Assembly: GCA_903920315.1 (NCBI GenBank)
Contig: CAIXLU010000207.1
Span: 1 to 47,318, forward strand
Source: an uncultured Oscillochloris sp.
GTDB lineage: Bacteria > Chloroflexota > Chloroflexia > Chloroflexales > Chloroflexaceae
DNA: 47,318 bases
Direction: 5' to 3'
Shown here: in pieces, positions 16,378 through 25,739 of the stretch
How positions within the stretch are numbered: the first letter of the stretch is position 1
Layout of the letters: each line of letters starts with the position of its first letter
Program-made: the position numbers and the translations under genes
The notes under the pieces: generated by a model
What the model saw: only the letters and a program-made list of their open reading frames with translations
The model's database searches: none
What the model was told of the DNA's origin: nothing

Positions 16378-18289
16378 GCAGTACCGCAAAAGGTACGCTG
16401 TGACGTAAACAGGGGTATCATCGGTTCGTACCCAAACAAAGGAGGAACCGATGAAGACCCCGAAGCGATTATATCCGAGTGCGCGCATCATCTTCCATCC
16501 CGAAGTATCCACCTGCCCGGTCTGCGGAGGGTCGCTGATGTTGGTCAACACGTTGCTCTGGGATAAAACGGTGCAGACGCTGGCGGGGGTTCAGGCGGTC
16601 GCTAGCCGTCCCGCGCGCTGTGCCGACCCGCAGTGTGCGGGTTCCACCATGCGGCTGCGCTCGCTCGCCGGGCAACAGGTGGCCGTGCCGTATACGACCT
16701 ATAGCTATGATGTGGTCGTGCGGATTGGCTGGCACCGTCAGACGCGCTGTGCCACCTACGCCGAGATCCATGCCGACCTGACCCCGCAGATCCAAATCGC
16801 GGAGTCGCAGGTGCGCCACCTCTATCAGCATGTCTACCTCCCGTTGCTGGCCTGTCACGAACGGCAGCACCGGGAACGCCTGACGCAGGCGGTCGAACGC
16901 CATGGCGGGCTGGTGATCGCCCTCGACGGCCTCGCCCCCGAAGGCGGCGAACCCCAGTTGTGGTGCATCCGGGAACTGCTCACCGGCGTGGTGTTGCGCT
17001 GTGGCTGGCTGAGCCGCCAGGATCACGCGGCGTTTGAGGGCTTCCTGCAGCCGTTGCGCGATCTTAGCTGGCCGATTCGGGTGATCGTCAGCGACAAGCA
17101 GCGTGGGCTGGTGCCGGCCATCGCGACCGTGCTGCCGAGCGTCCCGCACCAGTTTTGCCAGAGCCACTACCTGCGCAATCTGGCCGACCCGCTGGCCGAG
17201 GCGGATTCGGCGCTGACCGTCACCCTGCGCCAGGCCGTCCGACTCTCCCTCGGGCCACTGCTGCTGCACGACCAACCGCCCGAACCCACCCATCCCGGCG
17301 TCTTGACCGTGACCGGGCTGCTCGCACCATCGCCCCTCGTGCCGGCAGCGATCACCACCCCACCGGAACACCTGGCATCGGACGTGGTGACGACCACCCC
17401 TCCGCTGAGCACCCCTGCCCCTGAACTCCCCACGCCAGCGGTGTGCCCGGTCGCCGAACCGGCAGCGGTTCCTCCTGTCGGAAGCGCCGACCCAGATGCC
17501 CAGGTCGCCGCTACCATTGTGACCCAGGTGCTTCGCCGCACGCGCTACCTGCTGACCATCAAGGGCCGTCCGCCGCTGCGCCTAGCCGGAATGGAGCTCG
17601 TCGCCGGGCGGGAGGAACTCATCACCCGGGGCCAGCGCTGGCTGACCCATCGGGAGAACCCACAACTCGCCCACCTCGTGCGTGGGCTTCAGGACGCCGT
17701 GAACCAGGTTGCGCCCACCGCCGCCGTGATCCAGACGGGGGCAACCTGGATGGCGCAGATCCGCGCGATCCTGGCGCCCGCACCGGAAACGGCTCCCACG
17801 GCCGCGCAGGTGGCCCAGCAGTTGCAGGACTGCCTCGACCAGCTCGATCCGGACGTGACCACGCCGCTGTTGATCGACTTTCAGCAGCATTTGCGGAAGG
17901 TCAGTCGGAGCTATTGGCCAGGATTGTTTCATTGCTATGACCACCCGGACATCCCCCGCACCAACAATGACATGGAACGCCACTTCCGCACCACGCACAG
18001 TCGCATCCTACGTACCACGGGACAGAAAGGGCGCACCCGACGCATCCTGCATCGGAGCGATGCCTGGGAGCTCCTGGGCCATCCCCCGACCGAAGCGGCC
18101 AGCCTAGAGGCGCTGTGCCAGATTGCCCCAACGGATCTCGCAGATGAGCGGCTACGGCTACGGCAGCATCGGAATCGCTTTCTCCTCCATACGCGCTCAC
18201 CACGACAGACCACGGCGCAGATGGATCGACTGGAGCAGGAGTGGTTGGCCCTGCCGCCAACCGCTACAGCGTGACTTTTGCGGTATTGC
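16378..18289 (+). mobile_element. Insertion sequence with 8-bp target duplication (MULE/IS256-like)
   Basis: The ends are gcagtaccgcaaaag (from 16378) and cttttgcggtattgc (to 18289), inverted with one mismatch over the terminal 15 bases and with similarity continuing inward (acgctgt). The element is flanked by the direct repeat ctaattat (16370-16377 and 18290-18297), an 8-bp target duplication. At 1912 bp with one full-length transposase, it appears recent and possibly active. It separates the two divergent CHAT operons. Confidence 0.88.
16451..18274 (+). CDS. MULE-type DDE transposase
   Basis: 607 residues, with a strong ribosome binding site (aaaggagg) before the ATG. A zinc-binding-like N-terminus (C-P-V-C near residue 22, a second Cys pair near 56-60) precedes the catalytic core. 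Acidic motifs are V-I-A-L-D-G (about 157) and V-I-V-S-D-K-Q-R-G (about 218). C-Q-S-H-Y-L-R-N-L (about 236) is the CxxH block of MULE/IS256 relatives, and N-N-D-M-E-R-H-F-R (about 505) carries the Glu. A Pro/Thr-rich insert (about 275-340) separates the second Asp from the Glu. The 8-bp target duplication agrees with the IS256 group. Exact IS family not resolved. Confidence 0.85.
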   Translation: MKTPKRLYPSARIIFHPEVSTCPVCGGSLMLVNTLLWDKTVQTLAGVQAVASRPARCADPQCAGSTMRLRSLAGQQVAVPYTTYSYDVVVRIGWHRQTRCATYAEIHADLTPQIQIAESQVRHLYQHVYLPLLACHERQHRERLTQAVERHGGLVIALDGLAPEGGEPQLWCIRELLTGVVLRCGWLSRQDHAAFEGFLQPLRDLSWPIRVIVSDKQRGLVPAIATVLPSVPHQFCQSHYLRNLADPLAEADSALTVTLRQAVRLSLGPLLLHDQPPEPTHPGVLTVTGLLAPSPLVPAAITTPPEHLASDVVTTTPPLSTPAPELPTPAVCPVAEPAAVPPVGSADPDAQVAATIVTQVLRRTRYLLTIKGRPPLRLAGMELVAGREELITRGQRWLTHRENPQLAHLVRGLQDAVNQVAPTAAVIQTGATWMAQIRAILAPAPETAPTAAQVAQQLQDCLDQLDPDVTTPLLIDFQQHLRKVSRSYWPGLFHCYDHPDIPRTNNDMERHFRTTHSRILRTTGQKGRTRRILHRSDAWELLGHPPTEAASLEALCQIAPTDLADERLRLRQHRNRFLLHTRSPRQTTAQMDRLEQEWLALPPTATA

Positions 18290-18469
18290 CTAATTATCGT
18301 TCAACAGGAAGTGTCCCCTCGAACTGGCCGGCTACGATGTGGCCAGCCTGCCGATGGCGCAACTCTGTCGCGGCCAGATGCTCCATTGGCCCTCTGAGGC
18401 CCTTGGCACAGTAGTCCCCAGGACGTAACGGTCTCTCCTCCCTATGTCCCCATCTTGCATCGTATCCGC

Positions 18470-18475
18470 TATACT
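18470..18475 (+). promoter_or_regulatory. Possible -10 box of the CHAT-SIR2 operon
   Basis: tatact lies 44 bp before the chosen GTG start of the CHAT-SIR2 gene. No matching -35 box at normal spacing is obvious (ttgcat at 18455 is too close). The rest of 18298-18469 shows no gene. Weak call. Confidence 0.25.
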
Positions 18476-18519
18476 TACGGGTGACACCTCTGGTGCGAGA
18501 GAGTGACGAGGGGAACACG

Positions 18520-20649
18520 GTGAACGACCCCGCCGACCTAGAACTCAGCCTGCACCGCCGCGATGCCGTACGCTACACGGTTGATCTCGTCTTCAGCCAG
18601 CCCGGCAGCGAGGCCGATGTGCGCCCGCTTGGTCAACAGTCCGTCTGCGTCATCTTTGAGATGGATCGGCTCCAGGAGATGGCCCTCGATCCGGTAGGCT
18701 ACGGGCGGGCGCTGACGGAGATGCTCCTGGACGATCCGGCCCTTGCCTCCGCATTCGCCGAGTGTCGCACTGCGGCGCAGAGAGACCGGATATCACTGCG
18801 CCTGCGTCTGGCAATTGCCCCCGACGCCCCCGAGTTGCACGCCATCCGCTGGGAGACTCTGCGCGACCCGAAGACCAACCAGCCCCTCGCCCTCAGCGAG
18901 CAAATCCTGCTTACCCGCGCCCTGGGCAGCGCCGACTGGCAGCCGGTGACGCTGCGCGCCAAGGGCGATCTGCGTGCCCTCGTGGTGATCTCCGCACCCG
19001 CTGGACTGGATCGCTTCAATCTGGCGCATATTGATGCGGACGTCGAGAGACATGTGGCGATCACCGGCATGAGCAAGATTCCCACCACCGTGCTGGCCGC
19101 ACCAGGCCAGGCCAGTCTGCGAACACTCATCAGCCGTCTGCGCGATGGCTACGACATCCTGTATCTGGTGGCCCACGGGACGATGGTGGATGGCGAACCC
19201 CAGATCTTTCTCGATGATGGGCAGGGCCGGGTGACCTGCATCCGGGGTGAGGATGTCGTGGCGCACATCGCGGATCTGCCCATTCGCCCGCGCCTCGTGC
19301 TGCTATCCAGTTGTCAGAGCGCCGGTGACGGGAGCCACAATGCCCTGGCATCCCTCGGCCCACGATTGGCGACCGCCGGTATTCCTGCGGTGATCGCCAT
19401 GCAGGGACCGCTCAGCATCGCGACCAACACCACCTTCGCACCGGCTTTTTTTCAGGAATTGCACCGCGACGGGCGAATTGACCGCGCCCTCGCCGCTGCT
19501 CGTCAGACGATTGCCGACCAGCCTGACTGGTGGGTACCGGCCCTCTTCACACGCCTGCGCAGCGGGCGGATCTGGTACGAGCCGGGCTTCGAGGACGATG
19601 ATTTCAAGAAGTGGCCGACCCTTGTTAGTAGTATCGCCCAGGGTCGCTGCACGCCCATTCTTGGTCCGGGTCTGCTCGACCATCTGATTGGCTCAACCCG
19701 CGATGTGGCCCGTAGCCTCGCCGCGCAGCATCATTTCCCCCTGGCTCCCTTCGCCCGCGATGACCTGCCCCAGGTGGCGCAGTACCTCGCGGTGAACGCG
19801 GATGTCCATTTCATGCGCGACGAACTGGAGGCGGCTTTGCGCGCCAACCTAGCCAGTCGCGTCGGTGCCGCAGGTCTGCCTCCGGGGACGCTTGATGATC
19901 AGCTTGCCGCTGTGGGTGCCGAGTGGCGGGCGCACCAGCCTCACGATATGTACCGCATTCTCGCCCGTCTGCCCCTGCCGATCTTCCTCTGCGCCACACC
20001 CGACCGCTTGCTCACCGACGCCCTGCACGAGGCGGGGAAGGCTCCCCAACTCCAGATCTGCCCCTGGAATCGTCACGGCGAACTGCGGCAGGCGCGGCTC
20101 GATCCGCCCACGCCGGAGCGTCCGCTGGTCTATCATCTCTTCGGACGCCTCAACGACCCTGAGTCGCTGGTGCTGACTGAGGACGACTACTTCCGCTACC
20201 TGATCGGCGTCACCCGCAACCAGGATCTCTTGCCCGAGGAGGTTGCCAGTGCCCTGGTGGACACCGCACTGCTCTTCCTGGGCTTTCGCCTGGATGATTG
20301 GAACTTCCGGGTCCTCTTCCAGAGCGTGATGAATCTAGCGGGGTCGGAACTCCGCCGGCGCTACACCCACGTCGCGGTGCAGATTGACCCGCAGGAGGGC
20401 ACGTCGCTCAACCCGCAGGCTGCCCGCGAGTATCTCAAGACCTACTTCGGCGCGGCCAGTGCGCTCCAGTACCAGACCAACATCAGCATCTACTGGGGCA
20501 GCGCCGAGGATTTTCTGCGCGAGCTATTTCCCCGTGTGGCAAAGAAACTGGGTGTGCCGCTGCCATCCGCGCAGACTGGTGGCGGGATCGTTGAGACCAC
20601 AGAGGACGTTTTTATTGGCGGCGTCCGCATCCCGAAGGCACCACGATGA
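18520..20649 (+). CDS. CHAT protease - SIR2-like fusion
   Basis: 709 residues from the GTG at 18520, chosen because gagggg lies seven bases before it; an upstream in-frame GTG at 18481 has no such site. The CHAT-associated N-terminus (1-150) is followed by CHAT with His219 (Y-L-V-A-H-G) and Cys265 (L-S-S-C-Q-S-A-G-D-G). The C-terminal half (about 377-690) is a SIR2-like domain: T-P-I-L-G-P-G-L-L at its start, C-A-T-P-D-R-L-L, V-Y-H-L-F-G, and L-F-L-G-F-R-L-D-D-W. SIR2-like domains in defence proteins hydrolyse NAD; CHAT cleaves proteins. It overlaps the next gene by four bases (ATGA), so the pair is co-translated. The N-terminal half is paralogous to the divergent gene ending at 13219. NADase activity is inferred from the family. 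Confidence 0.88.
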   Translation: MNDPADLELSLHRRDAVRYTVDLVFSQPGSEADVRPLGQQSVCVIFEMDRLQEMALDPVGYGRALTEMLLDDPALASAFAECRTAAQRDRISLRLRLAIAPDAPELHAIRWETLRDPKTNQPLALSEQILLTRALGSADWQPVTLRAKGDLRALVVISAPAGLDRFNLAHIDADVERHVAITGMSKIPTTVLAAPGQASLRTLISRLRDGYDILYLVAHGTMVDGEPQIFLDDGQGRVTCIRGEDVVAHIADLPIRPRLVLLSSCQSAGDGSHNALASLGPRLATAGIPAVIAMQGPLSIATNTTFAPAFFQELHRDGRIDRALAAARQTIADQPDWWVPALFTRLRSGRIWYEPGFEDDDFKKWPTLVSSIAQGRCTPILGPGLLDHLIGSTRDVARSLAAQHHFPLAPFARDDLPQVAQYLAVNADVHFMRDELEAALRANLASRVGAAGLPPGTLDDQLAAVGAEWRAHQPHDMYRILARLPLPIFLCATPDRLLTDALHEAGKAPQLQICPWNRHGELRQARLDPPTPERPLVYHLFGRLNDPESLVLTEDDYFRYLIGVTRNQDLLPEEVASALVDTALLFLGFRLDDWNFRVLFQSVMNLAGSELRRRYTHVAVQIDPQEGTSLNPQAAREYLKTYFGAASALQYQTNISIYWGSAEDFLRELFPRVAKKLGVPLPSAQTGGGIVETTEDVFIGGVRIPKAPR

Positions 20650-23600
20650 GTCAATCCGACGAGCGTCCCACAAATCCCTATGTCGGCCCACGGGCCTTTG
20701 AGGAGGACGAGGCAGCCCGCTTCTTCGGGCGTGAGCGCGAACGCGAGAAGCTCTTCCACCTGCTACTGGCCCGTCGGCTGGTGCTGTTGCATGCACCGTC
20801 CGGGGCGGGTAAGAGTTCGCTGGTGTGCGCCGGACTCATCCCGCGCCTGCGCGAGCGCGACTTCCTGGTGCGCCCGGTCATTCGAGTGGGCCTGGAGGCG
20901 GCGGCGGGAGTGGGGACAAACCGCTTCCGCGTGGCAACTTTGCTGAGCCTCGACGAGGGCCGCCCGCCCGCCGAGCGGCTGACCGCTGACGAGTTATCTA
21001 CCCTCAGCCTGAGCGATTACCTGGCCCGTAACCCAGCCCCTGACGATGGCGAGGAGGTACTGATCTTCGACCAGTTCGAGGAACTCCTGAGCGCCGACCC
21101 CGCCGACCGCACCGCCAAGGATGTATTTGTTTCCGAGGTGGGTGCGCTGCTAGAAAACCCGCGCCGCTGGGCGCTGTTTGTCCTGCGCGAGGATTACCTG
21201 GGTGCGCTCAAGCCCTTCCTGCTGCCCATCCCCACGCGACTAGCGGCGACCTACCGACTGGATCTGCTCGACCCAGAGCAGGCTGGTCAGGCGATGCAGG
21301 GGCCGGCGCGGGCGATGGGGGGTGACTTCAGTGACGCGGCGGCGACCCGACTGGTGGACGATCTCCGCCAGACCAGCGTGCAGCGTCCTGACGGCAGCAG
21401 CGAGACGGTGCTGGGCCAGAGTATCGAGCCGGTGCAACTCCAAGTGGTCTGCTACCGGCTGTGGGAGCGGGTGGCAGGAGGCAGGAGACAGGAGGCAGGA
21501 GGCGGGTGGCAGGGGACGGGGAGCGAAGGTTCGATCACAGTGGATGATCTGGCCGAGGCGGGCGATGTGGACACGGCGCTGCGGGACTACTACGCGGAGC
21601 ATGTCGCGGCGACGGCGAACGCGAGCGGCGTGGGTGAGCGACGCATCCGTGATTGGGTCGAGGAGCATCTGATCACTGAGAGCGGGCTGCGCGGCCAAGT
21701 GCTACGTGCGCCGAATGCGACCGGCGGGTTAGCGAACGCGGCCATTCGGCAGTTGGTAGACACACACCTCCTGCGGGCCGAAGAGCGGCGCGGAGCGACC
21801 TGGTACGAACTGGCCCACGACCGGCTGATTTCACCGGTGCGCCAGGACAATGCCGCGTGGTTCGAGGCCCACCTCAGCACGTTGCAGCGCCAGGCTCGTC
21901 TGTGGGATCGCGCCAACCGACCCGATGGCCTGTTGCTGCGCGGCGAGGCACTGCGGCAAGCTGAGTGCAATTTGGTTGAGATGGAACTGAGCGAGGGCGA
22001 GCAGACATTTCTGGCGGAATGCCGAATCGCCAGGGAGTCCGAGGATCGCGAGCGATGGCAGAGTCGACGCATTCACATCCTCGCGGGGATCGCGGGCCTG
22101 GTCGGGGTCGTGGCGATAATCCTGGCTGGGGTGGCTTGGAGTTTCTATGGGCAGGCAAACACGGCTCTGGGGAATGCAGAGCAATCGGCGAACCAGGCAC
22201 AAACGGCTGAGGCACAGGCAGTGGATCAGGCGAATGCCGCACGAACCGCACAGGCCGCTGCCGAGATCCAGCGTCAGGTTGCTCTGATTCGCCAGATCGC
22301 TGCTCAGTCTATAACCGAGCTTGAACTCCAGCCCCAGCGCAGTGTCCTGTTGGCAGTGGAGGCCGTGGCTCGCGCCGAGCGACTGCCATCAGTGCATCTG
22401 CCCGAGGCGGCGAGTGCTCTCCACCAGGTACTGGCAACGCTTGGCGGCGCACCGCTCGCTGGCCATAGCGGGGGCGTCACCGATGTGCGATTCAGTCCGG
22501 ATGGCCGCTGGCTCGCTACGGGGAGCTGGGACACAACGATTAGGCTCTGGTCAACAGACGTACTCAGTACCACGCTCGGCCCCATCACACAAACGCTGGA
22601 TCTGTTACACACACCGCTGGTACTTCGCGGTCATACGGAGCAGGTTTCGTCTCTCGCCTTCAGCCCCGATAGCAAATGGCTGGCCAGCGGCAGCAGCGAT
22701 GACACGCTGCACCTATGGAATCTCACGAGCGCAGACCCCACCCACGGCAACGCACCGGCAAGTGTGGCGCTCCCGATGGGCGCGGATATCAGCACGCTTG
22801 CTTTCAGCACGGGAGATGGGCGCTGGATCGCCGCTGGCACACAGACAGGCCGTGTCGCGGTCTGGGATCTGACATCCGATGCGCCAGTCGCACTGTTCAG
22901 TAATGATCGCGGTTGCCCAGGGAGCGACCGTGGCGGGCAGCGCTGTGCCATCACCGCCCTGGCCTTCAGCCCGGATGGCCGCTGGCTTGCCTCAGGTAGC
23001 GTTGATCGCACCATCCGGCTTCACCACCTCGACCAGCCCGACCAAACACCCATCGTCCTCGGGGAACACGATGACGAGGTGCGCGTGCTTGCCTTCCAGG
23101 TCAATGGCTCGCTGCTCTTCGCTGGCGATCAGGCCGGTATGCTCTGGGCATGGGACACCGCCGCCGCCGATCCCACTCAGCCACTCTTTCGCACAAAGGC
23201 CCACGCCTCGGCCATTCGGGCTATGGCGATAAGTTCGGATGGGCGCTGGCTTGCGACCGCAGGCTGGGATAACACCGCCCATATTTGGAGCGCCCTGGCC
23301 AGAAAACCGACCGATATGTTTACGCTGAGTGGCCATGTCCAGGCGATCTCCTCCCTCGCGTTTAGCCCCGACGGGAGTCAATTGGTTACGAGCAGCGAAG
23401 ATAAGACCATCCGTCTGTGGGATTGGGATAACCCTGCCGCTTCCCCCCTGGTGCTGTATGGCCACGAGAGCTACGTCAACAGCGTCGTGTTCTTCCCTTA
23501 CGGCAACTGGCTGGTGTCAGCCAGCAGCAATGAAGAATCAGCGCGCCTCTGGAGCATCGCCTTTCCTAGCGGCGAGCCAATGGTGCTGCATGGCGGGACG

Positions 23601-24653
23601 GGCGTCATTGATGATCTGGTGTTCAGCCCCGACCAGCGCTGGCTTGTCGCAACGACATCGTGGGAGCGCAAGGCCCTTCTCTGGAAGGCGTCCCCACAGG
23701 GGATGAAGCAACCGCCGCATGAACTGCTCACCCCAGATGGCTGGGCGCAGGCAGTTGCGCTGAGCCCGGCCCAGCCCACATCGCGTTGGCTCGCCCTTGT
23801 GGTGCAGCATAAACCCCTGGAGCCGGTTGGAAAGACCGGCGTTCAGATCTGGGATCTCACCGCTGATCCGCTGCGTATGACCACCGTGATAACCGGCAGC
23901 ACGGGTAACCCAGAGGCCGTCGCTTTTCATCCCAGCGGCGATCTGCTTGCGATAGGCGGTGAGGATGAGGTGGTGCGGCTGTGGCACATCACCGATACGG
24001 GGGAAGCAACGCTCGTCCGCTCGTTGAAGGGCCACACGGATAACATAAAGGTGATCGCCTTCAGCCCGGATGGGCGCTGGCTGGTTACCGGCAGCAGCGA
24101 CCGTACCCTCCGACTCTGGGACGTGCAGGATACTAACGCGACCGACCCCGTTGAGATCCTCTCTGATCACGGTGCGGCGGTTGTTGCGGTGGCCTTCAGC
24201 CCTGATGGACAGTGGCTCGCGACAGGAAGTGATGACACGAAGATTCGGCTCTGGCAGCTTACGGAGGGGAGGGTGCGCAATGCTGTCCCTCAGATTCTGC
24301 TCGGACACGAGGGCTCGGTCGTTGACGTGGCATTCAGCCCCGATAGCCACCGCCTCGCAACGGTAGGAAATGATGACCGTAGCATCCTGATCTGGGATCT
24401 CACCAATCCGATCCGCCAGCCAATCAGCTTCCATAGCCATGTGCCGCGTGTTCGGACCGTGGCCTTCAACCCATCGGGCACGACCCTGTTGACGGGTGGA
24501 TGGGATGGGGATATCCGCCTATGGACACTCGATCTTGCCTCCATTCGTGCGTATGCCTGCGCCATAGTAGGACGGAATCTGCATGAGCCGGAGTGGCAGC
24601 GCTTTTTAGAGGGCGAACCCCGCCAGCGAACCTGCGCTGAGTTTCCGCTGTGA
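20646..24653 (+). CDS. Membrane-anchored nSTAND NTPase - WD40 protein
   Basis: 1335 residues. It begins N-P-Y-V-G-P-R-A-F, the usual opening of nSTAND1 NTPases in this architecture. Walker A is P-S-G-A-G-K-S-S (51-58) and Walker B L-I-F-D-Q-F-E-E-L (139-147). A helical winged-helix region follows to about 460. One transmembrane helix (about 475-498) is followed by an Ala/Gln-rich coiled coil (500-556) and about 14 WD40 repeats (605-1320; recurrent F-S-P-D-G-R-W-L-A-T-G-S and R-L-W). A 14-residue insert at about 276-289 comes from six heptanucleotide repeats. The protein probably senses a trigger through the propeller and oligomerises to activate the CHAT-SIR2 partner, with which it overlaps. 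That role is inferred from gene coupling; the domains are clear. Confidence 0.9.
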   Translation: MSQSDERPTNPYVGPRAFEEDEAARFFGREREREKLFHLLLARRLVLLHAPSGAGKSSLVCAGLIPRLRERDFLVRPVIRVGLEAAAGVGTNRFRVATLLSLDEGRPPAERLTADELSTLSLSDYLARNPAPDDGEEVLIFDQFEELLSADPADRTAKDVFVSEVGALLENPRRWALFVLREDYLGALKPFLLPIPTRLAATYRLDLLDPEQAGQAMQGPARAMGGDFSDAAATRLVDDLRQTSVQRPDGSSETVLGQSIEPVQLQVVCYRLWERVAGGRRQEAGGGWQGTGSEGSITVDDLAEAGDVDTALRDYYAEHVAATANASGVGERRIRDWVEEHLITESGLRGQVLRAPNATGGLANAAIRQLVDTHLLRAEERRGATWYELAHDRLISPVRQDNAAWFEAHLSTLQRQARLWDRANRPDGLLLRGEALRQAECNLVEMELSEGEQTFLAECRIARESEDRERWQSRRIHILAGIAGLVGVVAIILAGVAWSFYGQANTALGNAEQSANQAQTAEAQAVDQANAARTAQAAAEIQRQVALIRQIAAQSITELELQPQRSVLLAVEAVARAERLPSVHLPEAASALHQVLATLGGAPLAGHSGGVTDVRFSPDGRWLATGSWDTTIRLWSTDVLSTTLGPITQTLDLLHTPLVLRGHTEQVSSLAFSPDSKWLASGSSDDTLHLWNLTSADPTHGNAPASVALPMGADISTLAFSTGDGRWIAAGTQTGRVAVWDLTSDAPVALFSNDRGCPGSDRGGQRCAITALAFSPDGRWLASGSVDRTIRLHHLDQPDQTPIVLGEHDDEVRVLAFQVNGSLLFAGDQAGMLWAWDTAAADPTQPLFRTKAHASAIRAMAISSDGRWLATAGWDNTAHIWSALARKPTDMFTLSGHVQAISSLAFSPDGSQLVTSSEDKTIRLWDWDNPAASPLVLYGHESYVNSVVFFPYGNWLVSASSNEESARLWSIAFPSGEPMVLHGGTGVIDDLVFSPDQRWLVATTSWERKALLWKASPQGMKQPPHELLTPDGWAQAVALSPAQPTSRWLALVVQHKPLEPVGKTGVQIWDLTADPLRMTTVITGSTGNPEAVAFHPSGDLLAIGGEDEVVRLWHITDTGEATLVRSLKGHTDNIKVIAFSPDGRWLVTGSSDRTLRLWDVQDTNATDPVEILSDHGAAVVAVAFSPDGQWLATGSDDTKIRLWQLTEGRVRNAVPQILLGHEGSVVDVAFSPDSHRLATVGNDDRSILIWDLTNPIRQPISFHSHVPRVRTVAFNPSGTTLLTGGWDGDIRLWTLDLASIRAYACAIVGRNLHEPEWQRFLEGEPRQRTCAEFPL
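21471..21512 (+). repeat. Six heptanucleotide repeats (gaggcag type) inside the nSTAND gene
   Basis: Units gtggcag, gaggcag, gagacag, gaggcag, gaggcgg, gtggcag follow without gaps: exactly 42 nt, so the frame is kept and 14 residues rich in Gly, Arg and Gln are added to the NTPase. The same period-7 organisation with different units occurs at 27444, 32034, 34403 and 36401. Confidence 0.85.
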
Positions 24654-24660
24654 TCAGAGC

Positions 24661-25044
24661 ATGGTTCAGGCGCTACTCGATACGGTCAGAGCGTCCGCTC
24701 GTGCGGGGGACATCGACGACGCTACGGCGGTAATCAACACCGACCTCCTGCCACTTGGCCCTGATGATCGGCAGCGTGCGCAAGCATGGAACCTCGTCTG
24801 TTGGCAAGGAACTCTCGCTGGTAAAGCGGAGATGGTCGGCTGCGCATGTGATCATGCCGTCGCGCTTGCCCCAGATGATGGCGGATTCCGCGACTCACGC
24901 GGCATCACTCGCACGATCACGGGTCATTTCCTGGAGGCAATTGAGGACTTTCGTGCATTTGTCACGTGGGTACCAAGTCATGGACAAGGCAACCTCCTCA
25001 AACGGCCAGGGAGTCATACCTTGTCCGTGAACCCGCAGATCTGA
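24661..25044 (+). CDS. Small TPR-like protein after the WD40 gene
   Basis: 127 residues starting eight bases after the WD40 stop. It contains helical-pair motifs: N-L-V-C-W-Q-G-T-L, A-C-D-H-A-V-A-L-A-P, and D-S-R-G-I-T-R..A-I-E-D-F-R-A-F-V. In related Chloroflexota and cyanobacterial proteins such a block often sits at the C-terminus of the WD40 protein itself, so this may be a detached domain of that gene. The last 25 residues look unrelated to the repeat and may follow an old frameshift. It is the last gene of the operon, ending just before a hairpin. Confidence 0.6.
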   Translation: MVQALLDTVRASARAGDIDDATAVINTDLLPLGPDDRQRAQAWNLVCWQGTLAGKAEMVGCACDHAVALAPDDGGFRDSRGITRTITGHFLEAIEDFRAFVTWVPSHGQGNLLKRPGSHTLSVNPQI

Positions 25045-25046
25045 AA

Positions 25047-25089
25047 ATGAGTACTCCACGACTGTTTGGGGCATCAGTGGGGTACTCAT
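25047..25089 (+). terminator. Hairpin ending the CHAT-SIR2 operon
   Basis: atgagtactccac (25047-25059) pairs with gtggggtactcat (25077-25089) with one wobble, starting three bases after the TPR stop. It lies between convergent genes. No long T-run. Confidence 0.55.
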
Positions 25090-25133
25090 GTCAGATGTGT
25101 CGCCGGTAGTGCGCTAGCTCACGATCCTGATCC

Positions 25134-25739
25134 TCACGTCACGATGTAGAACTGAAGCTCGGGGCCGTCTACGCAGTCGGTCTCCGAACCGGGAAGACCC
25201 GTGGCCTTCTGGTAGGTTATCGGCGCAATCAGGGCGAAGTTCGATTGGAAGGAGAGAGCCTCAACACCGCTCGTCAGTGGAACCATCGGAAAGCGCGGCG
25301 CAGTGTAGGTGACGGTCACAACCAGCCGGTATGATTTACTCGCTTCACCCTCGTCGAACGTCACCGTATTGGCCGGGATTTTCACCCACGCGGCGTAGTC
25401 AACCGGGCCGTGTCGAGGGGTCAGGGCAATCGTCGTGTCCGAGGTCAGCGCAATCCGTTCCTTCGTGCCGGGCTGTAGCGACTCCAGGGCGGCACTGACG
25501 TGCCACGTCCCCATGATGAAGGGGTTCAGGTCGCCAAACATGCTCCAGCTTACGCGAACCTGAGCATTCGTATCCGCTGCGATGGTGTTCTTGGATGTGA
25601 TGTCGGTGAACTCATGCACGTGCGCGTGCATCGTCGGGTCTTCAGCCTGTCGGCGGGTGATACCATCGAAGCTATCCAGATGGGTGTGGACGCTGCCATT
25701 GAGCTGGCCGTGGCGGGGTTGAGTGTTCTTGTACAGCAT
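25134..25739 (-). CDS. Hypothetical protein, duplicated as a fragment at 34.8 kb
   Basis: 201 residues from the ATG at 25739, preferred over an upstream ATG at 25862 because agaaggaac precedes it at good spacing. The N-terminus is His-rich (H-T-H-L-D, M-H-A-H-V-H-E-F). The remainder alternates polar and hydrophobic residues as in a beta-sandwich, with a conserved-looking C-terminus (T-D-C-V-D-G-P-E-L-Q-F). No signal peptide or membrane segment is visible and no family was recognised. It stands alone, convergent with the WD40 operon. A 136-bp copy of its 3' end lies at 34791, and a dispersed repeat precedes both. Confidence 0.65.
   Translation of the reverse strand: MLYKNTQPRHGQLNGSVHTHLDSFDGITRRQAEDPTMHAHVHEFTDITSKNTIAADTNAQVRVSWSMFGDLNPFIMGTWHVSAALESLQPGTKERIALTSDTTIALTPRHGPVDYAAWVKIPANTVTFDEGEASKSYRLVVTVTYTAPRFPMVPLTSGVEALSFQSNFALIAPITYQKATGLPGSETDCVDGPELQFYIVT

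Noticed and set aside
16469-17371. 300-codon minus-strand frame opposite the MULE transposase
   Set aside because: Antisense shadow in GC-rich DNA; composition Arg/Gly/Gln-rich and no recognisable motif.
18294-18518. Short minus-strand frame between the IS and the CHAT-SIR2 gene
   Set aside because: It starts inside the CHAT-SIR2 leader, has no recognisable motif and its end overlaps the IS target duplication; more likely debris.
23538-24440. 300-codon minus-strand frame inside the WD40 gene
   Set aside because: Its periodic composition mirrors the WD40 repeats on the other strand; a shadow.
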